35,338 bases of DNA. It comes from Bacillota bacterium. GTDB taxonomy: Bacteria; Bacillota; Clostridia; Peptostreptococcales; Anaerovoracaceae. Every line of letters begins with the position of its first letter. Positions within the stretch are counted from its first letter, which is position 1. Of the stretch, positions 23,960 to 31,938 are shown piece after piece. Under the pieces are notes generated by a model. It was not told the origin of the DNA. It ran no database searches and worked only from the letters and a program-made list of their open reading frames with translations. The translations under genes were made by a program, and so were the position numbers. The DNA lies in the NCBI GenBank assembly GCA_030526325.1, contig JAUNCY010000001.1, positions 58,173 to 93,510 on the forward strand, read 5' to 3'.

Positions 23960-24667
23960 TCACTCCTCAAGCTTATATCCTACACCCCAGACAGTTTTTA
24001 TAAATTTGGGTTTTCTCGAATTTTCATGCATCTTTTCTCTTATTCTCGCTATATGAACAAATACGGTGTTGTTGCTGTCCAGATATTTCTCCTTCCACAC
24101 ATTCTCAAATATCTCCTCGGAAGTTACAACCTGGCCGCAGTTTCTGCAGAAATACAGCAGAATCGAAAATTCTGTCGGCGTAAAATCAATCTCCTCTCCG
24201 TAAAGCCTGCATGTATGCTTGTCCGCATTTACTTCCAGACCCCTGATTTCATATACCTCTTCATCCGCGGTGCTGCCCAGGGCTCTGTTGTAGTCCTCGG
24301 CTCTTCTGAGCTGAGCCTTCACCCTCGCAATCAGTTCAAGAGGCTGAAAGGGCTTGGTTATGTAATCATCGGCCCCCAGCATTATTCCGTTTATTTTATC
24401 GGTTTCATCAATCTTTGCTGTCAGCATTATTACCGGGAAGAAGTATTCCTCCCTTACCCTTCTGCACAGAGTAAATCCGTCAATATCCGGAAGCATAACG
24501 TCGAGAACCGCCAGATCTATCTTGTTTTTTTCAATACACTCCCATGCATCGTTTCCGCAGTAGAATTTAAACACTTCGTATCCCTCGTTTTTCAGATACA
24601 CTTCCAGCAAATCCGTTATTTCTTTTTCGTCGTCAACAATTAAGATATTCTTCATCCTTTTATCCAT
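23960..24667 (-). CDS. VanR-like OmpR-family response regulator
   Basis: This 235-residue regulator has a receiver (V11-D12-D13, phospho-acceptor D56 in LDVMLPDIDG) and the segment LGADDYITKPFQPLELIARVKAQLRR, nearly identical in style to VanR; the winged helix ends FIKTVWGVGYKLEE. ATG 24667 is chosen because AAGGAG lies 12 bases upstream; ATG 24691 has no site and 24655 a weak one. Direct repeats of TTAAGA spaced 11 bases (24739-24734 and 24728-24723) and a 13-base palindrome (24715-24727) lie upstream, matching the usual layout of OmpR-type sites and suggesting autoregulation. Confidence 0.92.
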   Translation of the reverse strand: MDKRMKNILIVDDEKEITDLLEVYLKNEGYEVFKFYCGNDAWECIEKNKIDLAVLDVMLPDIDGFTLCRRVREEYFFPVIMLTAKIDETDKINGIMLGADDYITKPFQPLELIARVKAQLRRAEDYNRALGSTADEEVYEIRGLEVNADKHTCRLYGEEIDFTPTEFSILLYFCRNCGQVVTSEEIFENVWKEKYLDSNNTVFVHIARIREKMHENSRKPKFIKTVWGVGYKLEE

Positions 24668-24696
24668 AGAATCCCCATTCTCCTTTTCCATGTACT

Positions 24697-24739
24697 ATTT
24701 TATCACATCAAAAGTAAGAATTTCTTAAACATATCTTAA
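24697..24739 (-). promoter_or_regulatory. Promoter/operator region of the VanR-like gene
   Basis: Minus-strand TTAAGA occurs at 24739-24734 and 24728-24723 (11-base period). It is followed by palindrome TAAGAAATTCTTA (24727-24715) and TAAAAT (24702-24697) as a possible -10. No good -35 is present, which fits an activator-dependent promoter. Confidence 0.5.
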
Positions 24740-24778
24740 GTTTGTCAATATTCGCTGTCCTTCGACATTTGCATAAGC

Positions 24779-24806
24779 AAAAAACAGAGCGCTCTCACAA
24801 GCGCCC
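24779..24806 (-). terminator. Intrinsic terminator of the HD-GYP gene
   Basis: A 7-bp stem GGGCGCT / AGCGCTC (24806-24800 and 24793-24787, loop 6) is followed by TG and TTTTTT (24784-24779). It lies 25 bases after the stop at 24832. Confidence 0.8.
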
Positions 24807-24831
24807 CTTACCGAACTTTTTATCCGCTTTT

Positions 24832-26160
24832 TTACATTTCAAATCCTGCCGTCTTATTGGCGAATATTTTTTCTACCTCGTTTTTATTTTCAAGAAATGC
24901 ATCAACTATGTCCGGGTCAAAATCCGTTCCCCTGCCGTTTTCAATTATGCTGTAGCATTCTTCCAGAGGCATTGCATCCCTGTAGCATCGTTTTGCCGAA
25001 ACCGCATCGAACACGTCCGCGACAGCCATAATTCGTGCGCAGAGAGGTATATCTGTGCCTTTCAGCCCCTCCGGATAGCCTTTACCGTTCCATTTTTCGT
25101 GATGATACATAGCAACCTGATAAGCCATACTTTCATATTCTCCGTTAAACAGATGTCCGAAGGTATCCTTAATAATCCTGCCGCCTATAACCGGGTGCTC
25201 CTTCATTTTTTCGAATTCCTCCGGAGTCAGCTTTCCGGGCTTCTGGAGAATTGAGTCCGGAATCCCGATTTTGCCTATGTCATGCATCGGAGCCGACTGA
25301 ACCAGGTTATCAAGAAAATCCTTTGTTATTTCGCTTCTGTATTTTCTGCTTTTTCTGAGATTACCGGCTATAAGCACTGCATATGCAGATGAACGCCTGA
25401 TGTGACCGCCGGTATTGTCGTCTTTATTGTCTACAAGGGTTGCAAAACCTGTAACCATCTCGTGATGATAATGCTCAAGACCGTGAATAGACGGATTTTC
25501 CATGGTTATGTAAATGCTGACAGTTATCATTGTTGCCGCCAGACAGGATACAAGAGCCTCAGGGAATATTATCTGCAGAGACATAATAATAACTATGCAG
25601 ATCAGAGTTGTAACAAGACTCTCTCTCTTGTTTCTGGGAATATATCTGTATTTTGATACTATGACAAATACAGTAAGGACGCAGTATACCGCTACGCAGG
25701 TAAAGCATATATATACTGCAGTGCCCATTGAATAGTTCGTATATTTCCCTTCAACAAACTGAATTTCAGGTGTAAATAATAACGTGAGGCATATGGACAC
25801 TATGCTTGGCAGGATATATGCCGCGGTTTTTATCGGTTTTTTCGGCATTCCCACGGTAACGGACACCCAGTACAGGAACAGCAGGGTAACATAAAGCTCG
25901 TACGAGACATACATTCCCAGATGAGTCAGCTGATTCAACGCCCTAGGCACCTGTTCAGTATAATTTATCGTACATGCGGTAATTCCGTCGAAAATTACTG
26001 CAATCTGTGATACCGCAAAAAACGCGTCGAATATTAAATTGCAGTTTGATTTTCGCGTAATCCGGTTGAGATTGTTTCCTTCTTTTATGTATATACTGCC
26101 GATATATGCCAGAATCATCAGACATATTATCTGCGTTTTACACCATTGTAAAATAATCAT
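24832..26160 (-). CDS. Membrane HD-GYP domain phosphodiesterase
   Basis: This 442-residue protein has six to seven N-terminal membrane helices (about 5-220) and a C-terminal HD-GYP domain. The HD-GYP motifs are complete: HD at 293-294 in MHDIGKIGIPD, HHEKWNGKGYP (353-363), and DVFDAVSAKRCYR. HD-GYP proteins hydrolyse cyclic di-GMP (or 3',3'-cGAMP). There is no GGDEF domain. ATG 26160 has AGGAGG 5 bases upstream. It has its own promoter at 26258-26230 and a terminator. A 5' leader hairpin (26171-26200) ends just before the ribosome binding site. The membrane region resembles no named sensor domain I can identify. Confidence 0.9.
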   Translation of the reverse strand: MIILQWCKTQIICLMILAYIGSIYIKEGNNLNRITRKSNCNLIFDAFFAVSQIAVIFDGITACTINYTEQVPRALNQLTHLGMYVSYELYVTLLFLYWVSVTVGMPKKPIKTAAYILPSIVSICLTLLFTPEIQFVEGKYTNYSMGTAVYICFTCVAVYCVLTVFVIVSKYRYIPRNKRESLVTTLICIVIIMSLQIIFPEALVSCLAATMITVSIYITMENPSIHGLEHYHHEMVTGFATLVDNKDDNTGGHIRRSSAYAVLIAGNLRKSRKYRSEITKDFLDNLVQSAPMHDIGKIGIPDSILQKPGKLTPEEFEKMKEHPVIGGRIIKDTFGHLFNGEYESMAYQVAMYHHEKWNGKGYPEGLKGTDIPLCARIMAVADVFDAVSAKRCYRDAMPLEECYSIIENGRGTDFDPDIVDAFLENKNEVEKIFANKTAGFEM

Positions 26161-26170
26161 TAGTTCCTCC

Positions 26171-26200
26171 TGCAGGTTTCGGCACAATTTTGCCCCTGCA
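26171..26200 (-). promoter_or_regulatory. Leader hairpin abutting the HD-GYP ribosome binding site
   Basis: On the minus strand TGCAGG (26200-26195) pairs with CCTGCA (26176-26171), and GGCA pairs with TGCC inside. The AGGAGG site follows immediately. A structure this close may modulate translation. It does not match a known cyclic-di-GMP riboswitch. Confidence 0.4.
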
Positions 26201-26229
26201 ATTTACAGAATTATACTATATTACGAAAT

Positions 26230-26258
26230 ATTATATCGTGATTATTTCATATAGGCAA
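26230..26258 (-). promoter_or_regulatory. Promoter of the HD-GYP gene
   Basis: Minus-strand TTGCCT (26258-26253), a 17-base spacer and perfect TATAAT (26235-26230). A second TATAAT lies further downstream without a -35. Confidence 0.6.
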
Positions 26259-26300
26259 CAAAAGCGACGTCAGTTTTAATTAACGTCAGCTGTGCACCTG

Positions 26301-26330
26301 TTATGAAAACAGCAAACTTTATGATATAAT
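26301..26330 (+). promoter_or_regulatory. Promoter of the DUF2085 gene
   Basis: TTATGA (26301-26306), an 18-base spacer and TATAAT (26325-26330), about 40 bases before the start at 26372. The -35 is weak. Confidence 0.5.
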
Positions 26331-26371
26331 AAATTTCAGTTTTAATATTGTGTCAGGAAAGGTACAGTGTC

Positions 26372-26722
26372 ATGGAAGAAAATTCGGTATTGCGGGCTTT
26401 GCGAAAATGCTGCAGATTAATCTGCCACCAAAAGGAAGACAGATGCTTTAGAATCCGGGGTTACCTGTTTCCTGTCTGCGCCAGATGCACCGGAATATTA
26501 ATCAGCTTTCTGACTGCCCTGCTGTTTCTCACTCTGAAAATACATATAAGCTTAACCGCCGCGCTGATTCTGACCTCTGTTATGGCTGCGGACTGGGCGG
26601 TTCAGTTTCTGAAAATAAAAGAATCCACCAATACCAGAAGGTTTATAACCGGTCTGGCAGGAGGATTCGGTCTGTCTTATCTTTATTATTATATTATAGA
26701 ATATCTGATTTCTCTTTTTTAG
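26372..26722 (+). CDS. DUF2085 membrane protein
   Basis: This 116-residue protein has the DUF2085 signature: CHQKEDRCFRIRGYLFPVCARCTGI, with paired Cys in CHQ, CF and CARC (about residues 18-43). Two to three hydrophobic helices follow (45-65, 68-85, 98-115). The Cys pattern suggests metal binding or a redox role, but no function is established. ATG 26372 is preceded by AGGAAAGG 9 bases upstream. Its last 29 bases overlap the end of the convergent VanZ-like gene. It is one of only three plus-strand genes here. Confidence 0.82.
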   Translation: MEENSVLRALRKCCRLICHQKEDRCFRIRGYLFPVCARCTGILISFLTALLFLTLKIHISLTAALILTSVMAADWAVQFLKIKESTNTRRFITGLAGGFGLSYLYYYIIEYLISLF

Positions 26723-27125
26723 CCGGCATTCTGCATAAAAGCAGGTAATAGGTAACCGTTCCCAGAAGATATGCGATTACATCGCAGAAATCCGAAGTGC
26801 TGTAGGGAATGAAAACAGGGAAAAAGTATTCCCACAGAATTGCCACCCCCGTCATCATAAGAAGCAGATGCTGAAGCTTTTTCAAAGGCCTTCTATGATT
26901 GAAAACAAGAAGCATGTTTAGGTAAATACAAAACACAAAGCCTCCGATATAGTCATTCAGATGGCATCTGCAGATATACCCCAGCACGGGCAAATCAATG
27001 TAATATTTAAAATGCCGGTTTAAAAAGTACACCAAAAGAAATAGTACAAGAAACAGTAAATTTCTTTTTACCCAATTACCGAGAACAGAGCTATCCCGCA
27101 AAATACTGCTAATACTATTCCGCAA
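26694..27125 (-). CDS. VanZ-like small membrane protein
   Basis: This protein of up to 143 residues has about four hydrophobic helices and the segment WEYFFPVFIPYSTSDFCDVIAYLLG, similar in style to the DxxDVxAYxxG motif of VanZ-like proteins. The function is unknown. The start is unclear: the frame opens with TTG 27125 without a ribosome binding site, and no ATG exists near the N-terminus. Translation may restart after the overlapping 28-codon ORF 27068-27154, whose stop lies inside this gene. The 3' end overlaps the DUF2085 gene end by 29 bases. A strong promoter is at 27232-27204. Confidence 0.6.
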   Translation of the reverse strand: MRNSISSILRDSSVLGNWVKRNLLFLVLFLLVYFLNRHFKYYIDLPVLGYICRCHLNDYIGGFVFCIYLNMLLVFNHRRPLKKLQHLLLMMTGVAILWEYFFPVFIPYSTSDFCDVIAYLLGTVTYYLLLCRMPAKKEKSDIL

Positions 27126-27154
27126 AATCCTATACCGCCGCCGTTTTTACCCAT
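27068..27154 (-). CDS. Possible 28-residue hydrophobic peptide
   Basis: ATG 27154 to TAA 27068 reads MGKNGGGIGFCGIVLAVF then CGIALFSVIG: a Gly-rich start and one membrane helix, like many small membrane peptides. It overlaps the beginning of the VanZ-like frame in another frame. A weak GGTGG site lies 6 bases upstream and a strong promoter is about 50 bases upstream. It is the first ATG on the predicted transcript, so it may be a real peptide or a leader for translation of the VanZ-like gene. Confidence 0.4.
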   Translation of the reverse strand: MGKNGGGIGFCGIVLAVFCGIALFSVIG

Positions 27155-27203
27155 AATAAACCACCAATCTTAAAAAATTTATAATGCACCGAGCATCCGT
27201 TTC

Positions 27204-27232
27204 ATTATATTACAAAATTCTAAACATTTCAA
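27204..27232 (-). promoter_or_regulatory. Promoter of the small peptide/VanZ-like unit
   Basis: Minus-strand TTGAAA (27232-27227), a 17-base spacer and perfect TATAAT (27209-27204), 50 bases before ATG 27154. Confidence 0.75.
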
Positions 27233-27249
27233 TATTTTTCATCCGGTCT

Positions 27250-29745
27250 TCAGTATTCCACAACTTCAATAGAGCCGTTTTTCACACTGTCTATAAACAG
27301 CCTGCCCAGTACAGGGTCAAACTGCAGACCCAGATTTTTTTCTATCTCTTCAAGAGCCTGAGAGACCGGCATCTTATTCTTATACGATCTCTTCGATACC
27401 ATTGCGTCAAACGAATCGGCTATGGAAAGGCATCTTGCGGTCACAGGGATGTCTTCGCCCCTTATTCCTCTCGGATAGCCCCTGCCGTCAAACCGCTCAT
27501 GGTGACACAGTACCGCCGGTATAATATAATCCAAAGTAGGAAGGTGCCGGATCATCTGAATGGATCTTTCCACATGCTGACGCATGATAGCAAATTCCTC
27601 CGGAGTAAGTTTACCGGTTTTTGTAAGTATTACATCCGGAATTCCAATTTTTCCGATATCGTGCAGCAGCCCTGCCTGACGTATAACGGCCACCAGATCC
27701 TGCTCAAGTCCCGCAATTTCTCCCAGCTCCGATGCATATTTTGATACGCAGCGGGAATGGTTGAAGGTATAATGGTCCTTTGCGTCTATTGCCGCTGTCA
27801 GAGCAAAAATTGTGGATGTAAGTTCATTTGCTCCGCTGTTCTTTTCACTGCTGTCCCGCGGTTCCCTGCTGTCGTAGACTTTAGTGCTGTTTTTCCCCTG
27901 ATGTTTAACCTGGAAAACAGCCATATTTGCATATGAAAGCATCTGACTTCCGCTGGAAGCCGAAGACGGATAACTGCAGATTCCCGCAGAGAATGTAAGG
28001 AATTTCTTAATGCGTTCCCTGCTGAGTTCGATATTTTCCGCAAGCAGTGCTCTAAGCCTGTCGGTTTTCTCGATTGCCGAATATGTATCGCAATGAGGCA
28101 TCAGTACGGCAAATTCTTTGCCGCTGTACCTTGCAATAATATTTCCTGTTCCGAAAGTCCTCTCTATCATCCTGGAAAAATCTCTGAGCATACGGTCTCC
28201 CTCTTCACTTCCGTAAAGCTCGTTGTACAGGCTGAAGTCATCGAGATTCAAAAGCACAAGAGTAGCCAGAGAAACCCTTCCCGAAAACAGTTCCTCCATC
28301 TTTCTGTTGAATGTTCTTCTGTTGTACAGTCCTGTCAGCGGATCCATCAGAGCTTCTCTCTCAAGTTCATGGTACAGAACAGAATTTTTAAGCGCTATGG
28401 ACGCAACCGAAGCCACGGATTCAAGGAATTTGATTTCCGCATATCCGTAAGGCTTGCCTGTCTTTTTCTCGGAAAGAATAACAAAGCCCAAACTGTTCTC
28501 ATCTACATTAAACGGCAGAAAATATGCCGCTCCTATTTCCGCAAGCTGTCGTTTCTCCCGTTCCCACATGCTCTTGTAAGCTGCGGTTTTACAGAAATCC
28601 GAATGCATGAATCCCCCTCCGGTCTGCTCCAGTTTTTTAATAACCGGATGGTCAGAGCGCAGTGAAATATGCTTTTCCAGAGAGGCAATTTTATTATTCG
28701 TCGTGTATGTGTCGCTTTCCGCATCATACATGCATATATACATATGATTAGCCCCAATTTCCTCTTTTACAAGGTCTGAGAAAAGCTGAAGAATCTCATC
28801 GGTTTTAAGCGTAGAACTGACCCTGGATGAGAAATCCCTTACACGGTCTTCCCTTCTGACCTGCTCCCTTATAAACACACCTTCATTAAGGCGATTCAGT
28901 CCCATAAAAAGAATGATTGCAACGGCAGAGCAGGACACAGTAATAATCAGGGTCATATTGATACCGCCGTGGCTTACAAACTTCTGTGAAATCATGTCTA
29001 TGGATTTATAGAACGAAGATATCACAATAGCGGTTATAACTATTGAAATTATGTACATTGAGCCTTTTGATGCAATCTGACTCAGCGCATAAAACCTTTT
29101 CTTATAGAATGCATAATATATAAAACATGCGTTGACTGCGCACCCCAGTGTGTCAGCCGGCAGAGACGGAAATGCCACGTTGAGACCGATTCCGGCAAGC
29201 ATAGCCGCAATACCCGCAAAAATAGGCATAAGGTACGATACAGGCATGTCTTCTCTTAAAAGGGTACGTATTATCATGCGTCCTATAAAGAAAAAAATGA
29301 CAAAAGTAAGTATCACCGGAAAAACAGCCGGCCATTTAACCGTGAAATCCGAAGTCACCCGTCCGTCGGAATTGACTATCGATGCCTTAGTCATGAAGAC
29401 ATTGAATGCGTTAAGTACAACCATCAGCACGGTTGCGGCACCGAAACATATTTTGAGAAATACTCCTTTTTGCTCCGTATAAGCCGAAAACAGAAGATAG
29501 TACATATACGGAACAAGGAATATTCCGGAAATTGACACGGTCCACCAGAATCCCGTTCCCGGATAAATCTGACTCCTCATCATAAGAGCCCCGCCGGACC
29601 ATAATATAAACGAAAACAGCAGACCCATGAATGCCTTTATCGAGCTGTCTTTTCGGGCTGAAAGCATAGTAAAGAACAGGAATATATTCGCAACAAGGGC
29701 AAACATAGGGATTCTTGTGAACATTATTTCATTCAGCAATGTCAC
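27250..29745 (-). CDS. 7TM-GAF-degenerate GGDEF-HD-GYP signalling protein
   Basis: This 831-residue protein has an N-terminal region of about seven to nine helices like the histidine-kinase 7TM sensor (1-290), a GAF domain (about 305-455), a GGDEF domain (about 465-625) and an HD-GYP domain (about 640-825). The GGDEF signature is SGKEF (541-545), with Lys in place of the acidic third residue, so cyclase activity is unlikely; it may bind GTP or act structurally. The HD-GYP motifs are intact (HD at 695-696 in LLHDIGKIGIPD; HHERFDGRGYP at 748-758), so it should degrade a cyclic dinucleotide. The start GTG 29745 overlaps the GH3 stop (GTGA, 29742-29745), with GGGGG upstream, so it is coupled to the GH3 gene. 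Confidence 0.9.
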   Translation of the reverse strand: MTLLNEIMFTRIPMFALVANIFLFFTMLSARKDSSIKAFMGLLFSFILWSGGALMMRSQIYPGTGFWWTVSISGIFLVPYMYYLLFSAYTEQKGVFLKICFGAATVLMVVLNAFNVFMTKASIVNSDGRVTSDFTVKWPAVFPVILTFVIFFFIGRMIIRTLLREDMPVSYLMPIFAGIAAMLAGIGLNVAFPSLPADTLGCAVNACFIYYAFYKKRFYALSQIASKGSMYIISIVITAIVISSFYKSIDMISQKFVSHGGINMTLIITVSCSAVAIILFMGLNRLNEGVFIREQVRREDRVRDFSSRVSSTLKTDEILQLFSDLVKEEIGANHMYICMYDAESDTYTTNNKIASLEKHISLRSDHPVIKKLEQTGGGFMHSDFCKTAAYKSMWEREKRQLAEIGAAYFLPFNVDENSLGFVILSEKKTGKPYGYAEIKFLESVASVASIALKNSVLYHELEREALMDPLTGLYNRRTFNRKMEELFSGRVSLATLVLLNLDDFSLYNELYGSEEGDRMLRDFSRMIERTFGTGNIIARYSGKEFAVLMPHCDTYSAIEKTDRLRALLAENIELSRERIKKFLTFSAGICSYPSSASSGSQMLSYANMAVFQVKHQGKNSTKVYDSREPRDSSEKNSGANELTSTIFALTAAIDAKDHYTFNHSRCVSKYASELGEIAGLEQDLVAVIRQAGLLHDIGKIGIPDVILTKTGKLTPEEFAIMRQHVERSIQMIRHLPTLDYIIPAVLCHHERFDGRGYPRGIRGEDIPVTARCLSIADSFDAMVSKRSYKNKMPVSQALEEIEKNLGLQFDPVLGRLFIDSVKNGSIEVVEY

Positions 29746-31372
29746 AGCAAAGCACCCCCTGCCCGGCACCGTTCTTTAAGCATGTTTTTCATATCAATAA
29801 CATCCTGCATAGACGGATTTATCTTTCTTATCGGATGTCCGTATTTATTTTCAAATCTGTCAATAGTGCCTGCAGGAATAATCGTAACCAGAAGAGGCTC
29901 CACTCCCAGCAGACGTTTTAAATCATTGTAATCATGATCATAATGCCTGAAATATACACTGAAGTGCTCTTTAATCAGCTGTTCGTCAAGGTATGCAGCC
30001 TGAGGAGAGTTCACTTCGATTTCCACCCAGAAATGCAGGTATGATCGTTTGTCACCGTTGTATTCTTTCAGAGCAAACCATTTACCTGCCGGAAGGCCCG
30101 AAAGTTCCAGAACCTTATTTATGCTTGCTTCCGTAATCCGGGTAAATCCCGCAATGTCAATAACACTCGGCACTCTGTCTATATATTCAAAATGAGGGAG
30201 CATTACTCCGTCTTTCTCATTTACCGTCCTGAGGCATCTGTACATGTCCCCCGGTCTGTATCTCATGAAAGCTCCTCCCTTGAACAGAGTCAGTACTATC
30301 TCGTACTCCTGGTTAGGGATCACCTCATTCATAAGATAGGTTTTGGGAACATATGACGGATCTGCTTCGTTACGGAGCATCTCCTCCTTTGGAATGAATT
30401 CATAGAAAGCATTATCAGGGAAAAATACTATTCCGTTTCTTCTCCAGGTCTCCGTTCCCAGACATGAAGGCTCAGTCCCTCCGTGAATTTCGAGAGGGCG
30501 TTTTCCCCATGCCTCTTCCAGCTCATCCTTAAAAAGAGATGTATCCGTACCAACGCATACGAATCCTTTCAGATTGAAAATATCCTTCGGAAGCATTCCT
30601 CTTCCGTCTCTTTTGCACATGTATTTTGCTCTGAGTATTTTCCAGAGCATATGGGGTCTGACTCCGCTGAGTTTGCTCAAAGAAGTCCCTCCGCCTGATG
30701 AAGACAGCAGTTCAAAATTCTTTGTTATGGTATAAACAACGCTGCTCATTCCGAAAAACTGGTCAATCCCGTATTTAAGAGCCTGCGAAAAACCTTTTTT
30801 GTTCTGCTGACTGAAAGAAAGATTTCTGCGTCGTCAATAGACGGCATGAATTTCATTTCCATTTCCGGCTCTATCAGAAGAGGAAACAATCCTGTTGCAT
30901 ACGGAAGAGGTGCCAGTCCGTACAGGCTTCTGTCTCCCGAGCTGACTTTAAACTTTCCTTTTTCTTCACTCGTTGAAAGAATCATTGCCGCAAGAATATT
31001 GTTAGTATAAACATCCAGCATCTCACGGGTATAAGGTGCCAGCTTTTTCGGCCGGCTCCCGCTCTCCCAGGTGGTTTCCAGCCAGACAACAGGCTCGCCC
31101 GGAAGCATTTCCTTGTGCTGATTCAACAAAATATCCGCATAATCCTCGTATGTTGTCAGCGGTATCAGTTTTCTGAATTCGTGAGCAGAAGAAGGCCGTT
31201 CCCCTCGCATGATTTTTTTCCCCAGACCACATTCCTCAAAAATATGTATCTGTTCATCCAGAAGACGGTACTGTATATCCATGTACTCGTCTATAGACAA
31301 ATCAAGGAAGCCGCAGTATTCATCCCAGATTTCTTTCGATGAATTTTTCTTAAGCTTGTCGCTGAAACGCAT
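29742..31372 (-). pseudogene. GH3-family acyl-adenylating enzyme, split by a frameshift
   Basis: Two frames, 31372-30746 (208 residues) and 30749-29742 (335 residues), together make one GH3-like protein of about 540 residues. GH3 enzymes belong to the ANL superfamily: they adenylate a carboxylate and join it to an amino acid. Features are ETTWESGSRPKKLAPYT (degenerate phosphate loop, about 98-114), LEIHGGTEPSCLGTETW and YRPGDMYRC. In the second frame the reading NLSFSQQNKKGFSQALKYG extends upstream of the nominal break, so the shift lies near 30823-30832 (a missing base in GAAATC restores it). A slippery A AAA AAG (30800-30794) also lies in the zero frame. ATG 31372 has AGGAGGAGG upstream. 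It could be a mutation, a sequencing error or programmed frameshifting. Confidence 0.78.
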
Positions 31373-31398
31373 GAGTCCTCCTCCTTTCTGCCTTTTTT

Positions 31399-31938
31399 CT
31401 ATGATTTCTTTTCATTTCCCTTAAACGGGAACATGAAAGGTGTATTCTCTCTGTATTCCCTGTATCCCTTAAGATAAACAGGAAAAAAATATCTGTCCTG
31501 AAGCAATGTATATATAAAATTTAATGCGGTACACAAAACCGCCGAAGCAAGTCCTCTCGGGAATGCCAGCCAGTAGCCGAAGGATACAGCCCCAAAACAC
31601 CATATTCCCGGGTGCCTCATTCTGCCGTATATTCCCGCGCTGCCGGTCTCGCCGCCGATACTGTCATTAATATATGTCGCTGTTCCCTGTACCGAAAACA
31701 GCACATAGGCATAAGCAGCCATTCCCGCAGTCATAATCAGAAGCCCCGAAGCAAACCTGATGCTGCTGTCTGCGGGCATTCCTTCCGCTGCAGTTATGTA
31801 GGAAATAAACAGCATAACCGTTCCCGCGATAAACCAGTAGTTCTTTCTCGGGATTCCTTTCTTAAAACTTCTGCATTTTCTGCATTCAAAAGCAGTCAGA
31901 AAAACAAAAGCCGTTACGCCTGTAAGAATCCCTGTCAT
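31399..31938 (-). CDS. ICMT/PEMT-like membrane methyltransferase family protein
   Basis: This 179-residue integral membrane protein has about five helices. The C-terminal half matches the isoprenylcysteine carboxyl methyltransferase/phospholipid methyltransferase fold: RMRHPG (about 107-112), then a helix, and LLQDRYFFPVYLKGYREYRENTPFMFP (145-171). The RHPG and the acidic/Tyr-rich tail are the usual SAM and substrate features. The substrate is unknown; bacterial members methylate a range of lipids and small molecules. It starts 4 bases inside the DegV-like gene end (ATGA, 31935-31938) and precedes the GH3 gene by 26 bases, so it belongs to the same operon. Confidence 0.82.
   Translation of the reverse strand: MTGILTGVTAFVFLTAFECRKCRSFKKGIPRKNYWFIAGTVMLFISYITAAEGMPADSSIRFASGLLIMTAGMAAYAYVLFSVQGTATYINDSIGGETGSAGIYGRMRHPGIWCFGAVSFGYWLAFPRGLASAVLCTALNFIYTLLQDRYFFPVYLKGYREYRENTPFMFPFKGNEKKS

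Noticed and set aside
21833..24667. Vancomycin resistance cluster
   Set aside because: Only VanR/VanS-like regulators are present; no vanH, vanA/B/G ligase, vanX, vanXY or vanT gene is found nearby.
26161..26260. c-di-GMP riboswitch upstream of the HD-GYP gene
   Set aside because: Only a short two-part hairpin is visible; the conserved GEMM core with its tetraloop and receptor is absent.
30794..30800. Programmed -1 frameshift at A AAA AAG as the main explanation of the GH3 break
   Set aside because: The heptamer is real, but homology-like sequence in the -1 frame starts upstream of it and I see no strong downstream hairpin or upstream Shine-Dalgarno-like stimulator. It is kept only as an alternative.
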